A stretch of DNA of 15,334 nucleotides from Phycisphaerae bacterium (GCA_030609625.1 JAUWBX010000006.1:1-15334), one strand, 5' to 3'; shown: positions 7,232 to 14,781, numbered from the stretch's first letter. The notes: generated from the letters alone by a model not told the origin. Translations and numbers: made by a program.

Positions 7232-8995
7232 ATGGGAAAGATGAAAGAAGCACAGAAGCTCCCTCCTGTAGAGCAGTTAAGGGGCAGAACCCTCGGCAGA
7301 ATACTAATAAAAATGGGCGTTCTGAGCAGGGACAAGGTTCATGAATGCCTGAAAATCCAGAGCCAGCGCCAAGGCGTACAAATAGGTCAGATTTTCCTTG
7401 AACTCGGCTTAATTGATGAGGTCCAACTGCAAATGGCTCTTGCCGCCCAGCGAGGAATGGAATATGTGAGTATAGATGGTGTTGACATTCCTTCTGATGT
7501 GGTCGAGAAGGTGCCGGCGCAAATGGCCAAGACGTACCACATCGTACCAATCGAATACAACCAACAGCGGAATGAATTGATAGTTGCCCTTGACAGCCCC
7601 GATAACTTCAGAGCTACCGACGACCTAAGCACACTGATGGGTTTTAAGGTTACTGCGAAGATAACCGACCGTGATGCGTTGGAAAGTGCTTTGACCAAAT
7701 ACTACGAGACACAAGATGAAAACATCAACGAGCTGATAGATGAAATACAAGGTGACAGTTTCCTTGCGGAATTTGAGGGCAGGAACCAAAGTATCGACCT
7801 GGACGAATTAAAGGAGCTGTCCGAGTCAAATCCCGTCAAAAAACTGCTCAACCTTGTTTTGCTGCAGGCGATTCGTGACAAGGCCTCGGACATCCATTTT
7901 GAGCCGTTTGAAAATGAGTATAAGATGCGTTATCGGATTGACGGCATACTTTACGAAATGGTTCCCCCACCAAAATACATTGCTGCGGCGCTTAGCTCAC
8001 GTATAAAGGTCATGGCAAACCTGGACATTGCTGAGAGACGTCTGCCACAAGACGGTCGAATATCGCTAACAGTGCAGGGCAGTCCTGTTGACTTACGTGT
8101 TAGCGTTCTGCCGACAATGTTCGGCGAAAGTGTTGTATTGCGTGTTCTGGATAGAAGTCAGGCCATGTTTGATTTGGGGGCACTTGGTTTGAGGCCGGAC
8201 GACCAGGAAATAATCCGTCAGCTTATACACAAGCCTAACGGTATTATAATTGTTACCGGCCCTACCGGATGCGGCAAAACTACCACTCTTTACTCGGCAT
8301 TAAATGAACTTAATGATATTGGGACTAAGATAATTACCACTGAGGACCCGATAGAATATGACATTGACGGCATTATTCAGGTTCAAATGAAACCGGCTAT
8401 TGGCCTGGTATTCGCAAGGTGCCTTCGGTCAATTTTGCGTCAGGACCCCGATATTATATTAGTGGGCGAGATTCGTGACCTCGAAACAGCGGAGATTGCT
8501 GCCCAGTCCTCTCTAACAGGCCACATTGTATTTACCACCCTGCACACAACCGATGCCCCAAGTTCGATAGCACGACTTTTAGATTTGGGGATTGAGCCGT
8601 TTCTTCTTACCGCTACTATTGAAGGCATCGTCTCCCAGCGATTGGTGAGGAAAATATGTGAAAACTGCAAAACGGCCTTTGAGCCAAATGAAGCTCAGTT
8701 AATGGAGTTACAACTTACACCGGATGATATCAAGGGTAAAAAGTTTTATTACGGCCGAGGCTGCAGCAAGTGTAACGGTACCGGTTATAAAGGTCGAATA
8801 GGTGTTTTTGAGATTATGGTATTCAACGATGAGATACGAGACCTGGTTATGAATCAGGCTTCGACTGCTGTACTGCGTGCGGCAGGCCAGAAAGCTGGTA
8901 TGAGATTGCTGCGTGATAACGGCCTGGTCGCAATATACGACGGCATTACGACTATAGACGAGATTGTAAAAGAAACGATAATGGAAGAAGTATAG
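7232..8995 (+). CDS. gspE: Type II secretion / type IV pilus assembly ATPase GspE/PilB with MshEN domain
   Basis: Cytoplasmic hexameric ATPase that powers pseudopilus/pilus extension. The 587 residues hold an N-terminal MshEN domain with two tandem motifs, LGRILIKMGVLS...IQ (21-43) and IGQIFLELGLID...AAQ (51-73), the form that binds cyclic di-GMP in MshE; a linker; an N2 domain (about 200-310, with ASDIHFEP and RIDG); and the ATPase core: Walker A GPTGCGKT (343-350), Asp box TTEDPIEY (369-376), Walker B region LRQDPDIILVGEIRD (402-416) and His box GHIVFTTLHTTDA (430-442). The zinc-type cysteines of GspE/PilB are present (C476, C479, C511, C514). GAGGA six nt before the ATG supports the start. 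The C4 motif and the following genes argue for an assembly ATPase rather than PilT. First gene of the operon, 65 nt before gspF. Confidence 0.96.
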   Translation: MGKMKEAQKLPPVEQLRGRTLGRILIKMGVLSRDKVHECLKIQSQRQGVQIGQIFLELGLIDEVQLQMALAAQRGMEYVSIDGVDIPSDVVEKVPAQMAKTYHIVPIEYNQQRNELIVALDSPDNFRATDDLSTLMGFKVTAKITDRDALESALTKYYETQDENINELIDEIQGDSFLAEFEGRNQSIDLDELKELSESNPVKKLLNLVLLQAIRDKASDIHFEPFENEYKMRYRIDGILYEMVPPPKYIAAALSSRIKVMANLDIAERRLPQDGRISLTVQGSPVDLRVSVLPTMFGESVVLRVLDRSQAMFDLGALGLRPDDQEIIRQLIHKPNGIIIVTGPTGCGKTTTLYSALNELNDIGTKIITTEDPIEYDIDGIIQVQMKPAIGLVFARCLRSILRQDPDIILVGEIRDLETAEIAAQSSLTGHIVFTTLHTTDAPSSIARLLDLGIEPFLLTATIEGIVSQRLVRKICENCKTAFEPNEAQLMELQLTPDDIKGKKFYYGRGCSKCNGTGYKGRIGVFEIMVFNDEIRDLVMNQASTAVLRAAGQKAGMRLLRDNGLVAIYDGITTIDEIVKETIMEEV

Positions 8996-9060
8996 GAAGA
9001 ACTGACTGCCTATGAATCGGGACTTGATAGCTAATCGTCAATACAAAGGAGGTATTTAAG

Positions 9061-10311
9061 ATGCCGATTTTTCAATATGCAGCGCTGGATGCGCAGGGCG
9101 TAGAGATAAAAGACGAAATAGAAGCCCTCGGTCAGAAAGAAGCGGTAAGCAAGATACGCAATATGGGATATTTTCCCACGAAGGTCCGCGAGCGCGGTGC
9201 GGGGAAAAAAGCTGGAGCGAAAGCCGCTGCAAAACCAAAACGCAAACGCGGTTCCGGCGGCAAGGTCAAAGTCAAATATATAACCCAGTTCGCACGACAG
9301 CTTTCGACGCTCCAGGATGCGGGTTTGCCTATTTTGCGGTCGTTGAGGATTCTTGAGGAACAGCAAAAGTCCGGGACATTCAAGAGGGTCATCGGTTACG
9401 TAGCCGATGACATCGAGGGCGGTTCTACGCTCTCGGAAGCTATGGCCAGATACCCCAAAACCTTTGACCGGCTGTTCTCCGGTATGGTCGCGGCAGGTGA
9501 GACCGGCGGTGTGCTGGATTTGATATTGTCTCGTGTGGCTGACTTTATGGAAAAGGCACAGAAACTTAAATCGCGAGTTAAAAGTGCAATGGTATATCCG
9601 GCGGTGGTTTTGACCGCGGCTTTCGGTATTCTTTTGGCGTTGATGAAGTATGTGATACCGCAGTTTAAATCGGTCCTTGAGGAGATGGTAGAAGGTGAGT
9701 TGAACCCGGTAACAACCACAGTACTCGGCATAAGCGATTGGATTGCATACCACTATGGCTGGGCGGTCATAATAGGCATTCCGTTTGGAATAATTTTTCT
9801 GCTCAAAATTGTGAAGAAGTTTCGCACCGGCAGATATGTTCTGGATTCTATCAAATTGAAGCTGCCGGTCATGGGACAGCTTACCAATAAAGTGTCGGTA
9901 ACACGATGGACCAGAACACTCGGAACATTGATTGGTGCCGGTGTGCCGATTCTGGACGCCCTTACTGTCACGCGTGAGACAGCGGGAAACGAAGTCTTTG
10001 CCAATATGCTCGAAAATGTCCACAACTCCATCAGGCAGGGCGATACATTTGCCGACCCTTTACGGCAGTCCAAAACCGTTGACTTAATCGTTTCCAATAT
10101 GGTTGCCGTGGGTGAGGAAACAGGTGACCTGGACAAAATGCTTCTGAAAGTGGCGGACAACTTCGATGAGCAGGTGGACGTACTGGTCGCCTCGTTAATG
10201 TCGATGCTTGAGCCGATTATGATTATTTGTCTGGGCGGTATCGTTATGACTATCGTCCTTTCGGTATTTTTACCGATGATACAGGTTATCACCAGCTTAG
10301 GTGCGCAATAA
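9061..10311 (+). CDS. gspF: Type II secretion / type IV pilus inner-membrane platform protein GspF/PilC
   Basis: Polytopic inner-membrane protein that couples the GspE ATPase to pilin insertion. In its 416 residues the typical start (PIFQYAALDAQGVEIKDEIEA) is followed by a basic linker (about 46-72, Lys/Arg/Ala/Gly-rich) and two repeats of the T2SSF domain: about 73-200, with FARQLSTLQDAGLPILRSL and AAGETGGVLD, and about 278-405, with TRTLGTLIGAGVPILDAL and AVGEETGDLDKML. Membrane segments end each repeat (about 178-200, 232-250, 383-405). The start is fixed by a near-perfect ribosome site, AAAGGAGG, about 8 nt upstream. Length is normal; the positively charged linker is longer and more repetitive than in the homologues I know. 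Confidence 0.96.
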   Translation: MPIFQYAALDAQGVEIKDEIEALGQKEAVSKIRNMGYFPTKVRERGAGKKAGAKAAAKPKRKRGSGGKVKVKYITQFARQLSTLQDAGLPILRSLRILEEQQKSGTFKRVIGYVADDIEGGSTLSEAMARYPKTFDRLFSGMVAAGETGGVLDLILSRVADFMEKAQKLKSRVKSAMVYPAVVLTAAFGILLALMKYVIPQFKSVLEEMVEGELNPVTTTVLGISDWIAYHYGWAVIIGIPFGIIFLLKIVKKFRTGRYVLDSIKLKLPVMGQLTNKVSVTRWTRTLGTLIGAGVPILDALTVTRETAGNEVFANMLENVHNSIRQGDTFADPLRQSKTVDLIVSNMVAVGEETGDLDKMLLKVADNFDEQVDVLVASLMSMLEPIMIICLGGIVMTIVLSVFLPMIQVITSLGAQ

Positions 10312-10365
10312 TAAGACCCGAACAAATAAATTAAAACCTTTAACTGAAAAGTAAGGAGAAAAGAA

Positions 10366-11247
10366 ATGAAGTCAATCGTCAAACAGTCCAACAGGAAAGC
10401 AGCATTTACCATTATCGAGCTGCTAACGGTTATGAGCATTATTGTAGTCCTCATAGGCGTCCTTGTGCCGGCGCTGAGCAACGTCAGGAAGTATGCCAAG
10501 AAGGTAAAGCAACTGGCCCAGTTCCACAGCATCGAGGCCGCCGTAGAACTTTTCAGTAACGAGAACGATGGTTATCCACCTTCCGGTGCGCTGGACGGAA
10601 ATGGTCAACCCTGCTGTGGTGCGATGAAGCTTTGTGAGGCAATGATGGGACGGGATTTATTGGGCTTTCACCCGGATTCGGTCTTCAGGGCAGATGGCCT
10701 GGATGCAACAGGCACAAGGGACATATACCTGCCTACTCAAAATAACTTAAAAGCCAGGATGGGAACACTTCTGCAGTTCGAAAATGCCAACGCGTATAGA
10801 TTAGTAGATATATACGGTCCAGGCAATTCAGCTTCTTTTAATGAGAATGCTTTTGTTTTATGTGACGTATATACACGTGACATGAGAACCGGCCAAAAAA
10901 CAGGTATGCCCATACTTTACTACAAGGCCGATACCTCAAACAACCTGCATGACCCCAACAACTTCCCACCACAGATTTCGGACAGTATGGGTAATATCTA
11001 CAATTACTGGGACAATCACGCTTTGGTTGGGCTCGGTAAGCCGTGGGAAGATCCATCTAAGACTACCACACATAGTCTTGCAGGCCCGGGGGGAGCAAGA
11101 TTCTACAGAAATACAAGGAATAATCAGATTATCACGGTGCCGCGACCTTTCAGAACGGACTCTTACCTACTGATTTCTGCGGGATTTGATGGTGAATACG
11201 GTACTGCTGACGATATATGCAATTTCGATTGGAAATACAGGGAATGA
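10366..11247 (+). CDS. Large GspG-like prepilin (paralogue 1)
   Basis: A 293-residue type IV prepilin-like protein, expected to be cut and N-methylated by a prepilin peptidase and to join the pseudopilus. Leader of 13 residues, then FTIIELLTVMSIIVVLIGVL as the hydrophobic helix, with Glu at +5 (E18). The residue before the cut is Ala (A13), not the usual Gly. After the alpha-1 helix come YPPSG (70-74), CCGAMKLCEA (83-92), LLGFHPDSVFR (98-108), a MPILYYKADT segment and the tail SAGFDGEYGTADDI (271-284), which resembles the Ca2+-site end of GspG. The protein is roughly twice the length of ordinary GspG. AAGGAG (10353-10358) supports the ATG. Closely similar in layout to the next gene, so probably a tandem duplicate. 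What the large central domain does is unknown. Confidence 0.88.
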   Translation: MKSIVKQSNRKAAFTIIELLTVMSIIVVLIGVLVPALSNVRKYAKKVKQLAQFHSIEAAVELFSNENDGYPPSGALDGNGQPCCGAMKLCEAMMGRDLLGFHPDSVFRADGLDATGTRDIYLPTQNNLKARMGTLLQFENANAYRLVDIYGPGNSASFNENAFVLCDVYTRDMRTGQKTGMPILYYKADTSNNLHDPNNFPPQISDSMGNIYNYWDNHALVGLGKPWEDPSKTTTHSLAGPGGARFYRNTRNNQIITVPRPFRTDSYLLISAGFDGEYGTADDICNFDWKYRE

Positions 11248-11295
11248 CGGCTTCGGGGAGGTGGAAGGTTGAGTGTTTAGTTTTAAGTTGTGTGA

Positions 11296-11347
11296 AGGTT
11301 CTGTGACTTTGCTTAGGACTGAAGGCTTGTAGCGCTCAGAATGACAA
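11296..11347. repeat. Inverted, interrupted copy of the CATTCTGAGCGC dispersed repeat
   Basis: GCGCTCAGAATGACAA (11332-11347) is the exact reverse complement of 4668-4683, and AGGTTCT (11296-11302) of 4689-4695. In this copy the middle is expanded by unrelated sequence. It fills much of the 166-nt gap between the two large prepilin genes. Confidence 0.65.
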
Positions 11348-11413
11348 AAAGGGCGCCGGAATATTATTGTGTTTTTGATTAGTTTCATAGAAATATACAA
11401 AGAGGGAATAACT

Positions 11414-12244
11414 GTGAGGCGAAAAAGGACAGGATTTACAGTTGTTGAGCTGTTAGCGGCTCTTGGGATAATTGCGCTGATGGTTGGGCTTCTTCTCCCT
11501 GCTTTTAGTATGGTGCGCAGAACCGCAAAAGAAACAAAACAAAAGGCTCAGTTTACGACAATCAGTCTGGCTCTGACGACCTTTAAGAACGATTATGGTG
11601 ACTATCCACCGTCAGACTGGACACCGGCCCAGTTTACCGGTGATTACTGCGGTGCGCAAAAGCTTACCGAAGCCCTTTTAGGCTGGGATATGTTAGGATT
11701 CCATCCGAAATCAGATTTCAGGTCTAACGGGCATAACGACGATGGAGTGTTCATATACGATGTTGGCAATCCCGTTTTCTTCGACCAGAGAAGAGGGCCT
11801 TACCTGGAGCTTGCGACCGCCGATGCTTTTAGATTAGGTAATATCTTTAATAATACCGCGCCTTTGGCACCGAATACTTTTGTCTTGTGCGATGCGTTTG
11901 GTGCAAAGAAAGTAACGTTTGCCAACGGCAAGACGGCCAGGGCGGGGGCGCCAATTCTTTATTACAGAGCGAACACTTCCGGAAAAACAATACGTGAAAT
12001 TTACAATGCTCTGGATAACGACGCCATTGTGGCGATAAAAGACATGGCAGATAACGGAGTTATAGGAGACCATCCGCTCGGAGAGTCTCAAAGGCAGTAT
12101 GAGTTTTTCTATGATTATTATATTAGAGACCCGAAGATAAGCGCCAGACCCTGGCCTTACAGACCTGGTTCTTACATATTGATTTCAGCGGGGGCGGATG
12201 GTCTTTACGGGACAGGCGATGACATTCGCAACTTTGGAAATTAA
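11414..12244 (+). CDS. Large GspG-like prepilin (paralogue 2)
   Basis: A 276-residue prepilin-like protein from GTG 11414, chosen because AGAGGG lies about 7 nt upstream and the leader VRRKRTG then ends in the usual Gly before FTVVELLAALGIIALMVGLL (Glu at +5, E12). The frame is open further upstream to a GTG at 11369, but that adds a non-charged, non-pilin N-terminus. Parallels with the preceding gene: YPPSD (64-68), CGAQKLTEALLGWDMLGFHP (79-98, C79 onwards), NTFVLCDAF, GAPILYYRANTS and the tail SAGADGLYGTGDDI (258-271). It is therefore a tandem paralogue, diverged over the central region. Predicted inner-membrane/pseudopilus subunit; role of the extra domain unknown. Confidence 0.88.
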   Translation: MRRKRTGFTVVELLAALGIIALMVGLLLPAFSMVRRTAKETKQKAQFTTISLALTTFKNDYGDYPPSDWTPAQFTGDYCGAQKLTEALLGWDMLGFHPKSDFRSNGHNDDGVFIYDVGNPVFFDQRRGPYLELATADAFRLGNIFNNTAPLAPNTFVLCDAFGAKKVTFANGKTARAGAPILYYRANTSGKTIREIYNALDNDAIVAIKDMADNGVIGDHPLGESQRQYEFFYDYYIRDPKISARPWPYRPGSYILISAGADGLYGTGDDIRNFGN

Positions 12245-12281
12245 GCCCCCCCATCCACACCCGATTGAGTAAGCTAAAGCT

Positions 12282-12758
12282 ATGAAAAGTTACAAATACA
12301 AGCGTGGCGTAACTCTTGTCGAGATATTAGTTGTGGTGGCTATAATCGCGCTATTGGCTTCAATAGTAATTGGCCTCTCTACTCGTATCAATAATCAATC
12401 CAAAGAAAGGTGTCTCGAATGTACTTGTGCACTGCTGGAATGCGCACTGCAGGAATATTGCGAATACACGGGTAAATTTCCCGAACAGCCTGAAAAGAAT
12501 TTTACAAACGTGCTCGTGCATTCGGAATATCTTTATAAAGAGCTTCACTTGATACCGGAGTCTCGAAAGATATTGGAAAAAATCGCCGATTCCCTGGTAA
12601 AGAACGAATACGGAGCTGCTGACACGCCGGCGGAGATATATGACCCGTGGGGAACGGTGCTGGATTATAGATATGTCGCCGGTGACAATTTCCCGGAGCT
12701 GGTATCGGCTGGGCCGGACAAAATTTTCGGCACTGCCGATGATATAAGTAACAGATGA
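12282..12758 (+). CDS. gspG: GspG-like major pseudopilin, short form, with a cysteine cluster
   Basis: A 158-residue prepilin-like protein of ordinary GspG length. Leader of nine residues ending R-G, then VTLVEILVVVAIIALLASIV with Glu at +5 (E14). The C-terminal part is the most GspG-like of the cluster: YDPWGTVLDYRY (120-131) and LVSAGPDKIFGTADDI (140-155), the PDPWG and Ca2+-loop pattern of the family. Unusual are five cysteines in 17 residues on the alpha-1 helix (C44, C47, C49, C54, C60); pseudopilins normally have few or none here. There is no clear Shine-Dalgarno site; the gene starts 37 nt after its upstream neighbour. Likely the major pseudopilin if one of the three G-slot proteins is. 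Confidence 0.85.
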   Translation: MKSYKYKRGVTLVEILVVVAIIALLASIVIGLSTRINNQSKERCLECTCALLECALQEYCEYTGKFPEQPEKNFTNVLVHSEYLYKELHLIPESRKILEKIADSLVKNEYGAADTPAEIYDPWGTVLDYRYVAGDNFPELVSAGPDKIFGTADDISNR

Positions 12759-12789
12759 CAGAGAACAGAGGACAGGATACAGACGCAGG
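12751..12789 (+). repeat. Heptamer tandem repeat (ACAGANG) across a stop codon
   Basis: Five consecutive 7-mers, ACAGATG, ACAGAGA, ACAGAGG, ACAGGAT, ACAGACG, then CAGG. The first unit contains most of the TGA stop of the preceding pilin gene (12756-12758). Copy-number change here would alter the spacing to the GspH-like gene but not its coding frame. Confidence 0.7.
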
Positions 12790-12815
12790 TTAAAAATAGT
12801 TTTCTCGACACTGCT

Positions 12816-13658
12816 ATGAACCATAAATTACGAACTAAACCCGGTTTTACGTTGACGGAGATGGTGGTTGTTATCGCAACCATATCGCTGCTTGTCGGTT
12901 TAGGACTGCCGGCGGTACGTGTGTTTCTTAAGTCATTCGAGTCTCGGGGCGGCGGAAGGAGTATGATAAGCGCCGCTTTGTCCAGCGCCCGTGCTATCGC
13001 TGCGAAGGAACAGCGCTACGCCGGCATACGGTTCCAGCAGGACTTGGCCGGCAACCAATATATGGTCTTCATAGTGCACGACTTTGAAAGAACAGGTTTG
13101 AACCCTGGTTTTCGGGCGGTTGAAGGTCTCAAGCCAATAAAGCTGCCTGAGAGTTTGGGCGTAATGGATTTAATGGTCAGAATCAACCACGGTACGCATT
13201 GGACCGATGCCGAAGACCTCCGCGAGCAGCCACTTAGCGTGGACTACCTTGATGATGCGGAGCCACAAAATTTTGGGCCGGACCGAAAGAATATATTCAT
13301 TACAGATACGTCCAGTTTTTCGATTGTTTTCTCGCCGAGCGGCAAGCTGATAATGCGCGATGTTCGCATGAGGAACAGAGACGGAATTTACCAGCCCAAT
13401 AACGGCCTCTCCGGTAAAATCTCAATGGATGGTATCTTCAATTCCCCTGATAATATAACAAATTACGGGGTGGGCATGTTCGTTCAGGATGACTATGCTG
13501 AGCTTGGTTTGGGGGCGGAATTGAGCCGGAACAGGCTTGCTATCTATGATAAAACTCGGTTTGACAAATTAAACGCAACTGGAAGGTTCAATTATTTAAG
13601 TGCTCTGGAACTGGTCTATATAAACCCATATACGGGGACGATAATCTCGGCGAATTGA
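12816..13658 (+). CDS. GspH/FimT-like minor pseudopilin
   Basis: A 280-residue prepilin-like protein. Leader MNHKLRTKPG, cut expected after G10, then FTLTEMVVVIATISLLVGLG with Glu at +5 (E15). After the helix the segment SMISAALSSARAIAAKEQR (49-67) followed by AGIRFQQD matches the GspH/FimT pattern (ARS..A......v.lrF). The rest is beta-rich with SFSIVFSPSGKLIM, the strand-turn typical near the end of GspH domains, and an extension of about 90 residues beyond it. In T2SS the H subunit sits in or near the pseudopilus tip. No good ribosome site is visible; the start codon lies in a repeated 25-nt segment also found at the GspJ-like gene. It follows gspG and precedes the GspI-like gene by 15 nt. 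Confidence 0.85.
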   Translation: MNHKLRTKPGFTLTEMVVVIATISLLVGLGLPAVRVFLKSFESRGGGRSMISAALSSARAIAAKEQRYAGIRFQQDLAGNQYMVFIVHDFERTGLNPGFRAVEGLKPIKLPESLGVMDLMVRINHGTHWTDAEDLREQPLSVDYLDDAEPQNFGPDRKNIFITDTSSFSIVFSPSGKLIMRDVRMRNRDGIYQPNNGLSGKISMDGIFNSPDNITNYGVGMFVQDDYAELGLGAELSRNRLAIYDKTRFDKLNATGRFNYLSALELVYINPYTGTIISAN

Positions 13659-13673
13659 AAAACAAGTTGGCCA

Positions 13674-14399
13674 ATGAACAATAAATTAAAAAATTCTGGT
13701 TTTTCTCTTACCGAGGTTTTGTTAGCCGTCGGCACGCTCGCCATTGGGATGATTTTCATAAGCGGCACATTCCTCACCGGTATTCATTTTGCCACCATTG
13801 CCACAGAGCGAACCATCGCGGCGATAGCAGCCGACGAGGCTTTCGCAAAAATCAGGTTGTACGGTGTTAGCCTGACTAACCCGAATTTAGTGGTTGACCA
13901 GCTGACACCATTCGAAGTGTTAAATCCCATCGCCGTTGACGAGTTTGCATATCCTTCGACAAATAGCTTGGCCCGGAAGCAGTATTACTGGTCTGCGTTG
14001 TGCAGGCAAGTGGATTCTAATCCAACTAACCGCCTTGTGCAGGTAACGGTTTTTATCAGCAGAAAAGTTGGTAACAGAAGCACGTATCCGGGCGGTGCCC
14101 AAAGGCCTGTTCCGGTTGAAGTTGGCGTTTCAACTGTTCCCGGGGCTGGTAATGAAAATAAGCTCACGATAAATGTCCCTGGCGAGGAAATGTTTATCAG
14201 CGGCGGTCGTACCATAGCGGATAACCAGACGGGCCGGCTTTATCGAGTCCTGCAGCGCGATGCTGATACTCCTAACATAATCGTGCTCGACAGGGTTTGG
14301 CAGGGCGGACTGAGCAATTCGGTGTGGGTGGTTCCACCACCTCTCGGCGGCGGAAGATATCCCTGTATAGCGATATATCAGAAAGTAATCAGATTCTAA
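13674..14399 (+). CDS. GspI/PilV-like minor pseudopilin
   Basis: A 241-residue prepilin-like protein. Leader MNNKLKNSG, cut expected after G9, then FSLTEVLLAVGTLAIGMIFI with Glu at +5 (E14). The pattern GFSLTEVLLAVGTLAIG and the following TERTIAAIAADEAFAKIRLYG (shown as the region 44-64) are typical of GspI/PilV, in which the I subunit nucleates the pseudopilus tip with J and K. It is about twice the length of ordinary GspI; the C-terminal half (VPGEEMFISGGRTIADNQTG onward) is unrecognised. The start lies 15 nt after the GspH-like stop with only a weak AAGTTGG as a ribosome site, so coupled translation is plausible. A gap of 385 nt with a broken gene follows. Confidence 0.83.
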   Translation: MNNKLKNSGFSLTEVLLAVGTLAIGMIFISGTFLTGIHFATIATERTIAAIAADEAFAKIRLYGVSLTNPNLVVDQLTPFEVLNPIAVDEFAYPSTNSLARKQYYWSALCRQVDSNPTNRLVQVTVFISRKVGNRSTYPGGAQRPVPVEVGVSTVPGAGNENKLTINVPGEEMFISGGRTIADNQTGRLYRVLQRDADTPNIIVLDRVWQGGLSNSVWVVPPPLGGGRYPCIAIYQKVIRF

Positions 14400-14410
14400 C
14401 CAAAGAGTTT

Positions 14411-14428
14411 TTAGTTCGTTGTTCATAG
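14411..14428 (-). repeat. Inverted fragment of the CTATGAAC...ACGAACTAA repeat
   Basis: On the minus strand this reads CTATGAACAACGAACTAA, a shortened version of the 25-nt segment that forms the starts of the GspH-like (12814-12838) and GspJ-like (14783-14807) genes. With 14783-14807 it forms an inverted pair bracketing the broken gene. Confidence 0.55.
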
Positions 14429-14440
14429 AACGAGAATGCA

Positions 14441-14781
14441 ATGGGATTTAATTTTGAAAATCTCGATGTTTGCGATAAAGCGATTGATTTAGTTAGTACC
14501 TGTTGTGGAAAACAAAAACCAACAATGTCACCCCTGCCCCTGCCTCCGCAGGGGTAAACTTGTCCCCGCGAAAGCGGGGAGCAGGGGTCCAGAGCGAAAA
14601 AGATGGATTCCCGCCTCCACGGGAATGACAAGTACTGTTTCCGCAACAGAAACTATTTAGTCACATACAAATATCAGTTAAACAATGTTATATAGATGAT
14701 GGCAAATTCGCAGATTTGAAAAGTGAGCTAACCGATTTATCAAAGATGTTAAGCGGTTTAAAGCGATCTATAAATCAATGA
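14441..14781 (+). pseudogene. Broken four-helix-bundle (S23/IVS-like) protein gene
   Basis: ATG 14441 opens MGFNFENLDVCDKAIDLVST, which fits the start of the four-helix-bundle family (F.NL.VW.KAIDL...). The frame then enters a palindromic repeat and stops at 14555-14557. Beyond the repeat, a different frame ending at TGA 14779-14781 encodes CYIDDGKFADLKSELTDLSK and MLSGLKRSINQ, which fits the family's last helix (Y......L...L.EL.KML.GL..S). The two pieces are out of frame (338 nt apart, not a multiple of 3), and the middle of the roughly 115-120-residue family is missing. Intact relatives include proteins encoded in 23S rRNA intervening sequences and Avd; their function is mostly unknown. The recognition rests on memory of the family pattern, not on a search. 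Confidence 0.6.
14500..14649. repeat. Fold-back (REP/MITE-like) element inserted in the broken gene
   Basis: The core 14526-14630 has ends TGTCA and TGACA. Inside, ACCCCTGC (14530-14537) can pair with GCAGGGGT (14581-14588) around two hairpins: CCCCTGC/GCAGGGG with loop CTCC (14537-14554) and TCCCCGC-GAAA-GCGGGGA (14563-14580). A third hairpin is ATTCCCG/CGGGAAT (14607-14626). Outside the core, CTGTTGTGGAAAACA (14500-14514) is an imperfect inverted match of TGTTTCCGCAACAG (14636-14649), extending the palindrome. No transposase is encoded; the 14607-14630 part resembles a widely dispersed bacterial intergenic repeat. Confidence 0.75.

Noticed and set aside
9031..10023. 330-codon minus-strand open frame
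   Set aside because: Lies opposite gspF, is rich in Cys/His/Arg typical of antisense frames, and has no domain.
9753..10532. 259-codon minus-strand open frame
   Set aside because: Shadow across gspF and the start of the first prepilin; serine/threonine-rich antisense composition.
11369..11413. Upstream GTG start for the second large prepilin
   Set aside because: It would place 15 non-pilin residues before the basic leader; GTG 11414 has a ribosome site.
14389..14646. 85-codon minus-strand open frame
   Set aside because: Its sequence (FPWRRESI, PLSRGQ) is the translation of the fold-back repeat.
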